Positions 1 through 11,200 are shown, counted from the stretch's first letter. The stretch: 64,000 bases of DNA from Paracyclopina nana (GCA_019096065.1 JAGUCH010000008.1:377001-441000), one strand, 5' to 3'. The notes: generated by a model from the letters alone, not told the origin. Translations and numbers: made by a program.

Positions 1-140
1 ACCAGATCCTTGACCATTTGGTCAAAGGGAGTTTGCATGCCAAAGGGCTTTTGGTTCATGTACTTGCACACTAGTGTGCTGAGAATCACTTCAAACAGAG
101 TGGAGATGGAGAGAAGGCTCACCAAGAGCCACTTCAACAT
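1..140 (-). CDS. 5' end of a membrane or secreted protein running off the left edge
   Basis: An open frame starts at an ATG at 140 and runs leftward out of the window. It begins MLKWLLVSLLSISTLFEVIL and continues with a Cys-Lys-Tyr and a basic, proline-containing segment (KPFGMQTPFDQMVKDL). The first about 25 residues are hydrophobic, like a signal anchor or first membrane helix. A TCAGTT initiator-like motif lies just upstream (150-155), but I see no TATA box, and a preceding exon cannot be excluded. The CTTGGTGAGC inside the frame could act as a donor, but the frame beyond it still reads like protein. I do not recognise the family. Real coding is likely; function is unknown. Confidence 0.5.
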   Translation of the reverse strand, partial: MLKWLLVSLLSISTLFEVILSTLVCKYMNQKPFGMQTPFDQMVKDL

Positions 141-221
141 GTTGGTGCCAACTGAGAGCTCCAAAAGCCTCACAAAAGCTACAGAGCACATTTCTCTTTT
201 TTGGTGGTCATCTACTATCAG

Positions 222-480
222 CCAAAGGCGTAAAGTCCCTAGATTCGCAGCGCCATCTAGCGCCGCAATGTTTATCGCAGCCATTTTTCAGCTGTTGGAA
301 CAGTGCTGTGAAGTCCTCTATCCAATAATTTTCATGCGCAATCATGTTCATGTTGGCTAGACATATTGCATGCGTGATTTATGTCCAATTTGTCATGTTT
401 AGCTTCATTTCGAAGTAGCAATAAGGCAAAGGCGTAAAGTCGCTTGATTCGCAGCGCCATCTAGCGCCGCAACTTGAGCA
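222..480. repeat. Two direct copies of a ~50-bp sequence
   Basis: Positions about 222-275 and 427-480 are near-identical, sharing AAAGGCGTAAAGTC and GCAGCGCCATCTAGCGCCGC. The copies lie about 205 bp apart just upstream of the left-edge gene. Inside each copy the segment GGCGCTAGATGGCGC can be read as a GC-rich imperfect palindrome. The GC content is well above the surroundings. They may be dispersed-repeat fragments or upstream regulatory copies; only the duplication itself is seen. Confidence 0.75.
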
Positions 481-1240
481 AGTACATTTGACATGGCTGC
501 GCTACATAGGCGATCAAAAGTCGGCAATTGCTAGGCTTTTGCAGCGCTTTCCTAAAAAACTTCATTAATGCGACATAATCTGCAGATAAAATGGGACCCT
601 TTCAAGCCATAAAACGATAGTTGTCGCACACAAATTTTCAAGCTTTTTGTCGTTGAAACCAAATTGTTCAAGCCTGGCTCCAATAATCAGCCAATCAAAT
701 TGCCGCATGAAATCACGTGACAAATTTTGTGAGCTATGGTTTGCCCAAAAGTTCGTGCTAGAAAAGCGCCACCTATCGAAAAAGTTTGTCCCCCCACTGG
801 CTTATTAATCTAACTAATTCTATGCAATTTAATGATATTCTTTTTCTTAATTTCTTTTTGAAGCTAAATGTTGTGCATAAATGAAAAAAGTCTGTAATGA
901 GTTAGTTTTGTTGATCGTTAATACTATAACTTGAAATTGTAGATGAACATCACATTAGAGCATGACTTTTTTGTGAGTGGGTTCAAAGAGAGAAATGGAC
1001 AAAAAGCAAGAAAGCTTTAGCAATATCTCTTTTTAAGCGTGGTTACTTTACAAAACAAGCTAATATTCAAGACTAGTTTTTGGTACTAAAATGTCACCAA
1101 ATTTTTTTCCAAAAAAAGCCAAAAGGTCAACCTCCTATTTAAGCAAATATAGCCTTGTTATCCTTGTTTTCTCGCAGATAAAAGTCGCTTTATCAACGTT
1201 CAACTTGAGTTGACACAAATCTTGAAGAGTATTATCTATT
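481..1240. other. AT-rich intergenic DNA
   Basis: No convincing exon, RNA gene or repeat structure was seen apart from short A/T runs. Confidence 0.5.
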
Positions 1241-1242
1241 TG

Positions 1243-1388
1243 CACAGTGGATTATTTTGCTATGTTTGCGCGCATACTAAAATTACTAAAAATTTTTGCT
1301 AATGATATTTTTTTTAATAAGAAAAACGTAATGATTTTGGGATATTAGCCGGTAAAATTACATTATGAGGGCTGAATAATCCACTGTG
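1243..1388. repeat. CACAGTGG foldback element
   Basis: Left end CACAGTGGATTATTTTGC followed by a GCGCAT box about 23 bp in; right end GAATAATCCACTGTG is its inverted counterpart. The internal part is AT-rich with no coding potential. This 146-bp copy is a typical member of the family described in the findings. No clear target-site duplication flanks it. Confidence 0.8.
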
Positions 1389-1496
1389 CTATGTGGAGCA
1401 GAAAACACCTGAACACTATTAGGACTTCTAATACCTTTAAAGAAACACCAGAATATTTAATCTGCTTTCAGCTGCGAAAGGTAACACCAAAGAGTG

Positions 1497-1620
1497 CACA
1501 GTGGATATTTTAGCTTTGCTGCGCGCATAAAAAAATTCCCTTTTTCCAAATAAATTTGAATTTCAAAGCAAACACTTGTACAACTTGTATGGGTGAAAAA
1601 GAGGAGAGTAATCCACTGTG
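1497..1620. repeat. CACAGTGG foldback element
   Basis: Starts CACAGTGGATATTTTAGC with GCGCGCAT downstream and ends GTAATCCACTGTG. It lies about 110 bp from the preceding copy in the same orientation. Confidence 0.75.
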
Positions 1621-2660
1621 TGTAGCCAAGAAACTTGAGAACTGAGAGCTGTAAGCCATAAATATTGTAGCCGATAAGTTATTATTGCACTAACTTCAAA
1701 AGCTAGTAAAATATTTTCAAAAAAGGGTTTATATTCTCTTACCTGAATTTGTGATGTGGCGATTGGCAAGTCTGTGTCACTACAAAGGCAAAACTGAAGT
1801 GAACACAGCTGTCTAAGCAGGGGTGAAAATTGAAATAAAAATAGCGCAGTAGAAGCAGAAAGCCGGCAAAAATGCCGGAAAATAGTGCAATAACGCGCGC
1901 GCGCGAGTTCACCCCATCGCAGCCCGTGCAAAGGTAGGCGCGCGCGTCTTTATGCGTCTTCTTAGAACAACAGATTATGCGCTGAAAAAAATTACCTATT
2001 TACCACTCTTTAACTATTGTACATTTTTAATGTTTTTGTAACTTAAGGGAATTTTGATAACTAGTCAAAACTTAATTCTTGCCAAACTAGGAAGTTGTTT
2101 AAAAAAACCAATAAATTTCAATTTTTAGTATTTTGAATTATGTATATAAGATTAGAAAATAATTTTAAAAAATGCATCGTAGAGAAAGAAATAGAAGAAA
2201 TAGTGCCATTCTTTTCAGGTCAGTTTCTAAGCAAAAGAGTCTAGACGCTTTACAGCCCATAATAATATTTCAAAGGCATTTCCACACTTTTTACAATATT
2301 TTTTATTTTTTACTGCGCTTGACATTTAGCTATGTTATTGTACACTGAAATTCTTAAGTCTTAAGTCAATCTGCTATTGTAAAAAAAAGTCCAGGTAATT
2401 TCTGCTTTTCTAATCAATAAATCGTTTTCAAGTTTCATCGATACATAGCTGTTAAATCAATAATAAACGATTTTTAAATAATATTTACAGTGAGCCTGCG
2501 TTTAATGCGGGATGTGTTGCCCACTGTGCTACTTCAATATTTTGGGGAAATCCAATAAAAAGCTTTTTTCAAATCACGGGAATTCCATAAAAAACTCAAA
2601 CTTGCCATGTCATTATACACTTTTTTTATGACATGACTTGCTTTAAAAAACTTAAAATAT
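1621..2660. other. Intergenic DNA, mostly AT-rich
   Basis: A GC-rich patch with a CG dinucleotide run lies at about 1885-1950. On the minus strand a ~37-nt stretch near 1744-1780 is flanked by good acceptor and donor sequences, but no gene could be built around it. The rest is A/T runs. A lone CCACTGTG end lies near 2520. Confidence 0.4.
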
Positions 2661-2661
2661 C

Positions 2662-2763
2662 CACAGTGGATAATTTTGCCACTTTGACGCGCATCGCATT
2701 TCGAGTATAGTTTTCCAGTTTTATCGCAAAATGCGCGAAAAGAACTCATAATAATCCATTGTG
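2662..2763. repeat. CACAGTGG foldback element (short copy)
   Basis: Left end CACAGTGGATAATTTTGCC with TTTGACGCGCAT, right arm with ATGCGCG and ending AATAATCCATTGTG. About 102 bp, so the arms make up most of the element and could form a long hairpin. Confidence 0.8.
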
Positions 2764-3388
2764 CGCAAAATGCGGTTTTTACCAGATTTTGCCAGTTAAA
2801 AATGCTTTAAATGAAGTTTTAAAATCGAGCTCGAGTTTTAATTGGAGCATCATTCAAAATGATTCAAATTATTTTGCTTTTTAGCGACCTTTTCAAAAGC
2901 TTCTCAATTGGTTTATCAAAAGGGCAATTAAAGGTAATTAAAAACTACTCACATCAACCAATTAGAAAAGGGGGAAAATCCGAAAAATTCAAACAATCCA
3001 AAAAAGTCGGAATCAGCTGACTTTCAGCGTAGAAAAGGAGAAGGGCTGCATTATTAAGCATTATTGATTGAAGTCTCTTCTCTCCATTAATTCAGACTGA
3101 CCCAGAAAAAGGTGAACACCTGAATTTCAAAGTGTTTTCAAATTTCCGAATCAGTCTTTAAAATCAGATCTGAAGTCCAAAAACAGCCCTAATTTCAAAT
3201 TATTTCGAATACAGTACCAGAAAAAGTTTGAGTCGATTACCAGAGATTTGAGGTGGACGTGAGATGCAGGTGGAAAAAAATATTTGATTTTCCAGGTGCA
3301 AACACCTACATCCAAGCTTGTCTTGGGCATTCTTGATTATGATGGTCAGGTGCACAAAACGAATCAAATGAGATTTAGTCTTTCAACT

Positions 3389-3701
3389 TTACAGCAGGTG
3401 CAAAATCCAGAATAGGTGCATCCGCATAGCACCTACACCTGAATCATTGAGACTGTCACGTGAAATTTCAAAAGCTTTGATCCTTCAAAATAAAATAAAA
3501 AACGTTTTCAAAAAAACCGAAACATTTGAAATAAACTTACCTTATGGTTGAGAACACCTGGGATAGAACAAAGCACCTGATGTACGGAAGGTGTTGCACC
3601 AGTTTCTTCCACATCCGCTTCATTATGTAGCCGTCATTTTTGGGTCTATTTTGACGCACTAATCCAATTAGGAAAAAGATCCTCGCCACGATTTTCGTCA
3701 T
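3389..3701 (-). CDS. Small two-exon gene, unrecognised; possible secreted or membrane peptide
   Basis: Exon 1 (3701 down to 3541) starts MTKIVARIFFLIGLV, a hydrophobic N-terminus like a signal peptide, then basic residues including MKRMWKKL. It ends at a strong donor (ATAAG/GTAAGT). Exon 2 starts at 3482 after a T-rich acceptor, reads IKAFEISRDSLND and closes at a stop at 3389-3391, giving about 84 residues. The 58-nt intron and the 2+1 codon phase fit. An alternative donor in exon 2 (TCAG/GTGTAG) could join an exon starting near 3171, giving another short C-terminus. No family recognised; reality is inferred from splice signals only. Confidence 0.42.
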
Positions 3702-4021
3702 GTTTCATGAATTTAGAGCAGCATCTCGTTATTAATTCAAGATCAATCCAGTTGAGCTTGAACGGAATGTTAAAAACAATAACAATAACAAAAGCGCGCG
3801 GTCTTTTTTGAGGCATCTGCAACAAGCAAAAAATCGCTTCTCTTTGCTTAAATGGAGTCAATAATAAAAGATTTTATCTCACATTTTTAGATTTTAAACA
3901 GTTTTAATGGTACAAACTTTGAAAATGAAATTTAAATTGTTCTTGCTCTTTTGACGGCTTTTTTCCAAATTGATGCGCCTTTTTTTCGATCTATCTCGTC
4001 AACAACTGAAAACGCGAAATT

Positions 4022-4050
4022 TTCGGGAACTTTCTCGAATTTCGGAATTC
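4022..4050. promoter_or_regulatory. Heat-shock-element-like array
   Basis: The sequence reads TTCnnGAAnnTTCnnGAA (4022-4039), four perfect alternating 5-bp HSF units, followed by further TTC and GAA units to 4050. A TATAAAA lies downstream at about 4205. No clear gene follows, only a tandem repeat, so the target is unknown. Confidence 0.45.
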
Positions 4051-4234
4051 GTGAAATAGTGAGCAAAAGAAAACGAAGTTGGAGCCTTGGAAAATCCTCG
4101 AAAACTCAAAAAATCATCAGTGAGGTAAGAAATTTTATTGGCGAAAATTTCTCTCCAGAATGGCGAAGATTTGTTAAATTGAAATTGTTTCGGTAATTTG
4201 CTTTTATAAAAAAGGGTCATTTCTCTGTAATTTT

Positions 4235-4990
4235 GTTGTTGGCCTTTGCCCTTGCCCTTTTGACCTTACGGGCAAAGTTTGGCCTCATCATGAATTTGCT
4301 CCACTCCAAATCCGGATTCATCCCTGGCCATTTGCCCTTGCCCCATTTTCGCCTAAGAAGTACATTTGCCCTTAGGAACATTTGCCCTTAGAAACATTCG
4401 CCCATACGAACAATTGGCCTTAGGAACAATTGCCCTTCAGAACATTTGCCCTAGGAACATTTGCCCTTCAGAACATTTGCTCTTCGGAAAGTTTGCCCTT
4501 AGGACCATTTGCACTTGGGACCATTTGGCCATAGAAATATTTGCCCTTCGGAACATTTGCCCTTCGGAACATTTGCCCTTCGGAACATTTGCCCTTCGGA
4601 ACATTTGCCCTTATGAACATATGCCTTTAGGAACATTTGCCCTTGGGAACATTTGACCTTAGGAACATTTGCCCCTAAGAACATGTACTATAGTGACTAT
4701 TTTCCCTAGGGAACATAATCCAATTTTGAACATTTGCCCTTTGGAGAATTTATTCCAAGCGATGTTTACGCTTAGGAACATTTGCCCTTTAGAACATTTG
4801 TCCTTTTGAACATTTGCCCTTTTGAACATTTGCCTGTTCTAACATTTTCTCCTAGCAATATTTCACTCTGGAGCGTTTGCCCTTAGGAATATTAGCCCTT
4901 ATGAACATTATTTGCCCTTTTACGCATTTGCCCTTTAAGTTGTCCTTTGTAACATATACTCCAAAGACAGTTTTTTGCCCTATTTAGTGC
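4235..4990. repeat. Tandem repeat, ~18-19 bp unit (TTTGCCCTTAGGAACA)
   Basis: About forty imperfect copies of CATTTGCCCTTNGGAA. The open frames across it are repeat-derived (ICPSEHL-like periodicity) and are not genes. The array is best conserved between about 4540 and 4670 and decays at both ends. Confidence 0.9.
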
Positions 4991-5284
4991 ATTTGACCTT
5001 TTTTGTAACACCTAAATCATTTGAAATTCAAGGCTTGATGCAAATCAAATTTTGGTCATAAATATGGATGCTTGAAAAGGAAAAGCTGAATTTGAGAATA
5101 TTTTTCAGCATCACCAAATCAAGGTTGAGTGATTCATTCCGCTTAAATTCCGTTTTACTGCTTAGATCTTAGCTTTACAATATTTTTCCTTTGCATTAAA
5201 TAGCAATCTTCATTGTACAAATCATTCCAAGGCTGGCTTTTGCCATTGGATTTAATTTTAACCTGATTTATCTTTCATAAATGG

Positions 5285-6790
5285 AAATGTGCTAAAAATG
5301 CACAAAACTGACAAGAGATGGCAGCACCTGCAATGCTCTCTTGGCCAACAACATTCGTTCAAACAAATGTCCAGAAATGTCCTAACTTGACTTGAAATAG
5401 TATATTATGTCCTTTCGTTAAAAAAGTATTGCGAATACACTTGACTCAATGTATTTTGCATGTTGTAAAGCTTATTTTGTTTAACCAATGTTGACGTATC
5501 CAAAAGCCAAATTGAATGTATCGTTGCTTGAAGCATTTTTGGTTTGTTTCTCAACTCATGTGCAAGCTTCAGTTTGCGATGAGTGATCATCTGAGTCCCT
5601 GATCATTTCAGAGTCAGCTGAGATGAGCTGATGGAAAACAGCTGAATACAAAACAGACAAAATGTGTCTAAGATGAATCAGGCTGATTTGCGATACTCAG
5701 TAGCAAGATTTTGGCACAAGTAGCTGAGATTCTAGCACAATATTTCAAGCACTTTTCCCAAGGTGCATGAACGATGGATTGATTCAGTTTGCACATGCAA
5801 AGTAAACATGCACTGAACTGAAAACAGATGGCAGCACCTGAAATGCTCACTTGCTTACCAAGCAATTTCGAAACAAATGTTCAGAAATGTCTTAACATAG
5901 CTTGAAAAGGTATCTTATGCGCTATTGACTTTGAATCGTCGCTAACATAGTTAATCCAATATTTGTTGTTTACTACAAAGCTTTTAAATGAAATGAATTT
6001 TGATTTTGCTTGTTTTAAAGCTTATTTTGTATAACCAATGTTGATGTATCCAAAAGCCAAATCAAATGTATCGTTGCTTGAAGAATTTTTGGTTTGTTTC
6101 TCAGTTCATGATCAAGCTTCAGTTTGCGATGAGTGATCATCTGAGTCCCTGATCATTTCAGAGTCAGCTGAGATGATCAAAAAGTTGACGTACTTCAGCA
6201 AAACGCCTAACTAAAAAGCTGAGTTGCGATACTCTGAGCGAAGGATTTTTTTTGCATCTATACCCTTCTATCTTTTACTTGCCCTCTGGCTCAAGTGTAT
6301 TATTGCTTTGTTTAAAAGCGACATTATGAGTATCGAAGAGAAAATGCATGGAACTGAAAAGAGATGGCAGCACCTGAAATGCTCACTTGATTACCAAGCA
6401 ACATCGAAACAAATGTGCAAAAATGTCTCAACTTGGCTTGAAACGGTATTTAACATTCTTTTTCACTCAAAACATCGCAAACCTGATTAGTTCCACATTT
6501 TCTCTCATGATTTGATGCTTTATCATCAAATCAATCATTAGCTATTCAAAGTCGATTTGAAGCGTACTTTTTCTTGAATCACTTTTGGTTTCTTTTCCAA
6601 CTCATGTGCAAGCTTCAGTTGGCAGTGAGCGATCATCTGAGTCCCTGATCAGCTCAAAGTCAGCTGAGATGAGCTGATATACAAAGCCCCATAAAAATCC
6701 AGCAAAAACACTAGAACACAATGGCTTGCGATACTCAGTAGCAAGTCATTAGCACAAGTAGCTTACTTCTGCTTAAGCTAAATTTTACTT
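5285..6790. repeat. Three direct copies of a ~500-540 bp block
   Basis: Landmarks recur in order: AGATGGCAGCACCTG at about 5318, 5827 and 6363; a GATGAGTGATCATCTGAGTC-like segment at about 5577, 6127 and 6625; and the GTTTGTTTCTCAACTCATG region. Divergence is moderate. Copy 3 has an open plus-strand frame from an ATG at 6326 to 6490 (about 54 residues, 'KRWQHLKCSL') that is broken by a stop in copies 1 and 2. This could be old gene-derived sequence or chance. Confidence 0.8.
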
Positions 6791-6799
6791 GCACTTGAC

Positions 6800-7305
6800 A
6801 CCAAGTGCTCTAAGACAAATTTTAACCATTTATCAGCATTAGTAGGCTTAAAACTTAAAAGTGGGGCCTGATTTTATCTACCTGAGCTAAGATAAAGCAA
6901 TGCTTTAAGATATATGTATTTTCTTCTTTCTGTTTTTGAAATCAAACTAAATCTTTTAAAGCAAGTTTAAAAAATGAAATCATTGCCTTGGACTGGATTT
7001 AATGGAATGGATTTAACAATTATTTTCCATTTTTAACTATTTTGCAAGTTAGCAATACTTTAAAATGATAAGTGCTGCTAAGTTGCAAGGTTGCGTGATT
7101 TTCTTTTGAAAATTGCGTTTTACAGAGCACCTTCAATTTTAATTTTTAAAAACTTAATCTATCATGACACACTTCTATCTTTGCATTTTGCGGAATATTA
7201 AATACCCTATGGCCCAGGAATCCAATTTTAGGATTTAAAGTAATTTTATGACCCTTATATTCCATGGAACGTATCCAAATTCCAAAGAATATAGAAAAAA
7301 GGAAA
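6800..7305. other. AT-rich intergenic DNA
   Basis: No feature was identified in this stretch. Confidence 0.5.
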
Positions 7306-7310
7306 TAGAA

Positions 7311-7373
7311 CCTAGAGTTGAACCTCAGATGGTTGGATTGAAAAACCAACACTCTAACCACTAAGCTATGGAA
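7311..7373 (-). pseudogene. tRNA-like sequence, Glu(TTC)-like, degenerate
   Basis: Read on the minus strand there is a D-arm-like AGCTTAGTGGTTAGAG, an anticodon stem-loop with loop TTTTCAA (anticodon TTC) and a T-arm-like GAGGTTCAACTC. The acceptor stem does not pair well, so this is probably a decayed tRNA or the head of a tRNA-derived SINE. Confidence 0.5.
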
Positions 7374-7450
7374 ACTTCTTGCATTTAAATTGTCATTACA
7401 GGACTATTTTAGCATTATGTAAGCCAGATGATGAAATTAGAAAAAAGTTA

Positions 7451-7523
7451 AGGCATGACTGGGATTTGAACCTCGGATAATTGAATCAAGAATCCAATGC
7501 TCCAACCATTAAGCCATAGGGTT
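7451..7523 (-). pseudogene. tRNA-like sequence, Lys(CTT)-like, degenerate
   Basis: Minus-strand reading gives GGCTTAATGGTTGGAGCA (D arm), stem-loop TTGGA-TTCTTGA-TTCAA (anticodon CTT) and T arm GAGGTTCAAATCCC. It is a diverged direct copy of the tRNA-like sequence about 140 bp away, sharing flanking A-runs. The acceptor stem is weak. Paired tRNA-like units suggest a duplicated tRNA-derived retroelement head. Confidence 0.5.
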
Positions 7524-9190
7524 TCCTTAGAAAAATTGATTTTAAAAGTGCATTCTATTGCTGTTTAACAGCCCTAATTTATGATCCCCAGCTCGATATA
7601 AATATATATTTTATATATTTTTTTTTGGAAAAATGTTTTTTTTTGCCAGAATGAAAATTGAGCTTAGTCAAGGATTCTTTTCATGCGAAAGTGCAATTTT
7701 TTGAAATTTGAATTCTGTTTGCTTTGTAAAATATGAATGAAACACTTAGCAAAAATTCTCATTCAGTCCTTTTTTTGGTAATTACTGAGCTGGTTAGTTT
7801 TTATGGAAAGCCTTGAGCTAGTGTAACGAACACTTTCTAAACATAATGCTTCTGGTCTTGAGGAGCACAGTGGACTATTTTCCCCGGAAAATCCCGCATA
7901 TTTTTTCTCGCTCAATGTCTCTGCAGAGAAAATTTCAAATTCTACTTTTTTAAGGTTTTTGGGGTGGATTTCACCCCAGTGTGGCAGCATTGAAAATTAT
8001 GTAGAAAAAAAGTGCACTTAAAATTGCTGTGCTTGAAAAGTCCTGAATTTTCCCCTCAAAATCTGCCCGTAAAATTAATGGAGTAGAAATATTTTCGTCA
8101 TGTCTTCAAAGAAAAGCCTGCAATTATCATCACAGCCAAAGAGATCATTTTGGGTCAACATGTTGTGATAGATTTATTTGACATTGATTTGAACAAATTA
8201 CCAGGCATTTTCACCTCAAGAAGAAAACTCTTTCAACAGCCGAAAAATTTTCAAATCAAAACAAATTCGTATTTTTTGGGCGGGAAAAATAGTCAAGAGG
8301 GAATTCCAGTCATTACAATTGGCCTCAAAAACAGCTTTATTTTCATTTTCAAAATTGTTTTTTGATTCTTGAAGTTTTCGCGGGAAATTTGAAAAAAATC
8401 AAAAAATCAAATCTTTTGGCGGGAAAATTCAAAAGTTTGACAGGCAAGTGTAAATTCAATAAAGTATATATTCAAAAACATGATCACTATTTGGTTTGTT
8501 CATTTTGGCGGGAAATTCAAAATTCCGCGGAATTTAATGATGAGTCTTTTCCTGTTTGTTATGATCAAGCTGATTGGTGTTTACTTGACCCGTGTGACAC
8601 TGAATCACTTTGTCAAAAAAACTTGAAGAAGAAAATATTTTGATCATCAACATTATTACGTAATTACATCTTTTCAAGGTTGGCATCAGGAGTTTACCAT
8701 TTTAACGGATTTTCCATCACTCTGAATTTTTTGATTTTGCAAGGAGGCTCAAAATGGCGCCTCTGTTGACAGCCCTAGACCCCTTGCGGCTTATTATGCA
8801 CATAAATAAAGCTACTCTCGGCCATTTTTCGATGTCAAAGCAGATTAGTTGACCTAAGGTATTATTTACTATACTGGGAATGCTTCATTTGGTGCATACC
8901 AAGCCAAAAGTGGCCACATTTGGCCTTAAAAAGAGCCAAAAGTCGGACTTTTTGGCGTTTCTTCTATCTGCAAGTTCACTATGAATTTTTTTTAAAAAAA
9001 TCCTTTTTTTAAAGCTTTTTGATGCCCCACTGTGCCCCAGTTCTAGGTGGTCACTAAGCCTTTATTTTCTAATCCCCCGAAATATGCCAAGAGGATTAGA
9101 TTACTCATGATGATGAAGTTTGAGCTTAGCTTTGAAGTTCTCTCTTTCTTTTGCATGTCATTATATCCACAATGAATTGCTGTGTCACCC
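7524..9190. other. Intergenic DNA with a decayed CACAGTGG element
   Basis: A diverged left end CACAGTGGACTATTTTCC is at 7866. From 8362 to 8643 the plus strand has an open frame whose end (8515-8643) is rich in Asp, Glu and Cys; it contains several copies of GGCGGGAAA and has no clear splice context. An ATGGCGCCTCTG start near 8754 opens only 32 codons. I do not call a gene here. Confidence 0.4.
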
Positions 9191-9198
9191 CAGCCAAG

Positions 9199-9335
9199 CA
9201 CAGTGGATTATTATCACCGCATACTCAACTCTTTTTCTTGAGCACAACTCAATGTTTGAAAATCCAAAAAATTCAAAAAATCTCGATTTTTGAGTTTTGA
9301 AGTATGCGCGCTCAAAAAGTGAATAATCCACTGTG
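9199..9335. repeat. CACAGTGG foldback element
   Basis: CACAGTGGATTATTATCACC at the left, AGTATGCGCGCT then GAATAATCCACTGTG at the right. 137 bp. It is followed by a short stretch with an open frame (9431-9613) that shows no gene-like signals. Confidence 0.8.
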
Positions 9336-9829
9336 GACCACTATTAGTTGCTTTGTGGCACCAAAATAACCTATAAATGTGATAATGGCAATTAAAAAGG
9401 CCTTTTTATGCGGGAACGCCTTCAGGCCACGTGGTTTTGTTTATTTGTTTACTTTTTGAGTTTTTCCGCCAAATCGGAGGTGGTTTGAATTACTTCACTG
9501 ATGGGAGAAGAGCGCGGCCTGCACACAGGCGGGAATTCCTGGTTTTAAAAGAACAAATAGCAATCCTTCATAATTTGACAGGTTGGATATTCAAATCAGT
9601 GCATTCCTGTTGACACAGCTCAGGCAAAGAATTCAGCAGAATTTTAATGTGGGAAGAAACCTTTTAAACTACCCTAGACCTAGTTGAACTAGTGTAGAAG
9701 TAGCAGCAAAAAAAGGTCAAAAAGGTGAGCTGACACTTTTCGTGACCTGGCAATAGCATTCCACACATCATCCATATACCAGGGCTGGATATTTGGCTTT
9801 TTGAAGCCTTCTAACTTACTTGATTCAGA

Positions 9830-10205
9830 ATTCTAGTTTTGTCCAGTATGCACTAGTGTCAAATTTGAACTAGTTTCCGTGAGTAAAAGTTAGTTTCTTA
9901 ATTTTGAACAAGTTTCAATTTAATTAAAGATTAGCTTTTTATCCATTTTAATCCAAAGTTATTTTTTTTAAATTTTTTCGAAGTGATTCAGTTTACCCTA
10001 TTTTATCTAGTTTGAGCTAGTTTAAACTAGTTTTTTGAAAGTGCGTTAAATAGTTCTAAATTTTGCGGTTTTAAAAGTTGAGAGTGATAAACATCAATAT
10101 CAAATGATTGAGGACGTGTATTAAAGAATTTTCCAATTCGCACTAGTTTCATCTAGTGTGATCTAGGCTTGTCTAGTTTTAACCAGCCTCATCTAGTTAT
10201 AGTTA
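9830..10205. repeat. Degenerate ACTAG-rich repeat
   Basis: Many spaced copies of AACTAG and CATCTAG with interruptions, probably an eroded tandem repeat related to the array at 11262. Between 10236 and 10460 two small plus-strand frames (42 and 27 codons) occur without splice or promoter support. Confidence 0.65.
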
Positions 10206-10834
10206 GTTACAACCAAATATCAAGCCTCGATGCTTAGTACATGGCCACCCCAACCATGGTAGTCTGGCCCATGGAAAATGAGCCATTAATGACTGTGCAG
10301 CTACCTCGTGGACTGGGGCTCTATTCCAACAAAGCTCAATTAAAACTGAATTACTTCCAATACTCTTAACCCAAAACTAATGAGCCGTCTTCCAGCTACT
10401 AAACTTGTTGATGAAAAGGGCAAAGAAGTAGTAGAAGCAATAAAGGAAGATCAGCTTCATTAAAGCTTCCTTCAAGACTTACATTAACTTAAGGATTTAT
10501 GCTTCGCTATTTGTCTCAGTACTGAGCTAAAACTAGTTGCTACTGAAAGCTACTAGTTATAATATTGAAAGGTTAAGCTCAGACTAAATAAAACTGAAAT
10601 GCACTTAATAAACAAACTAGTTTTTCATGCACTTTTTCAACTTACTAAAGATACTTTTTGTCAAGGCACGCTTTGTTTTGTCCCATTTGATTAATTTTTA
10701 GCTGCAATCACTTTGATGGCTTAAAACTAACTCACAGTTGTGATGAATTGATCTGACTTTAAAAAACTAGGCAGTTCTTGAACAAACTAGTCAATACTTA
10801 AAGTTGCTAGGCACATCTTGAAAAATACTGTCAA

Positions 10835-11200
10835 GACTTGGCCAATCATGTCGAGACTCGACCAAACTTGCTGAGACTTGACCACACTTGTCTAGACTTG
10901 TCAAGACTTGACCAAACTTGCTGAGACTTGACTTAACTTGTCGAGACTTGACCAAACTTGCTGAGACTTGACCAATCTTGTCAAGACTTGACCAATATTG
11001 TTGAGACTTGACAAAACTTATCTAGAATTGACCAAAACTTGTTGAGTCTTGAACAAGCTTGTACATAGTTAAACTTGTCATTTCTTGATCAGACTTTACA
11101 AAACTTTTCGATGCATTCATAAACCCGCACAAGCATGTCAAAACTTGCCCTAACTTGTTAAAACTTGTCAAGACTTGCATGACCTAGCATTGATCCATCA
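10835..11200. repeat. Tandem repeat, ~20 bp unit (AAACTTGCTGAGACTTGACC)
   Basis: At least twelve recognisable units of ACTTGNNGAGACTTGACCA, most regular from 10860 to 11050 and decayed at the edges. Confidence 0.88.

Noticed and set aside
1744..1780. Minus-strand micro-exon between TTTGCCTTTGTAG and CAG/GTAAGA
   Set aside because: Splice-like borders are good, but no partner exons or protein context could be found within several hundred bases.
10236..10463. Two small plus-strand ATG frames (42 and 27 codons), one charged (KLVDEKGKEVVEAIKED)
   Set aside because: No splice sites, promoter or conservation evidence, and the minus strand also has a competing ATG frame (MKLIFLYCFYYFF); could be chance.
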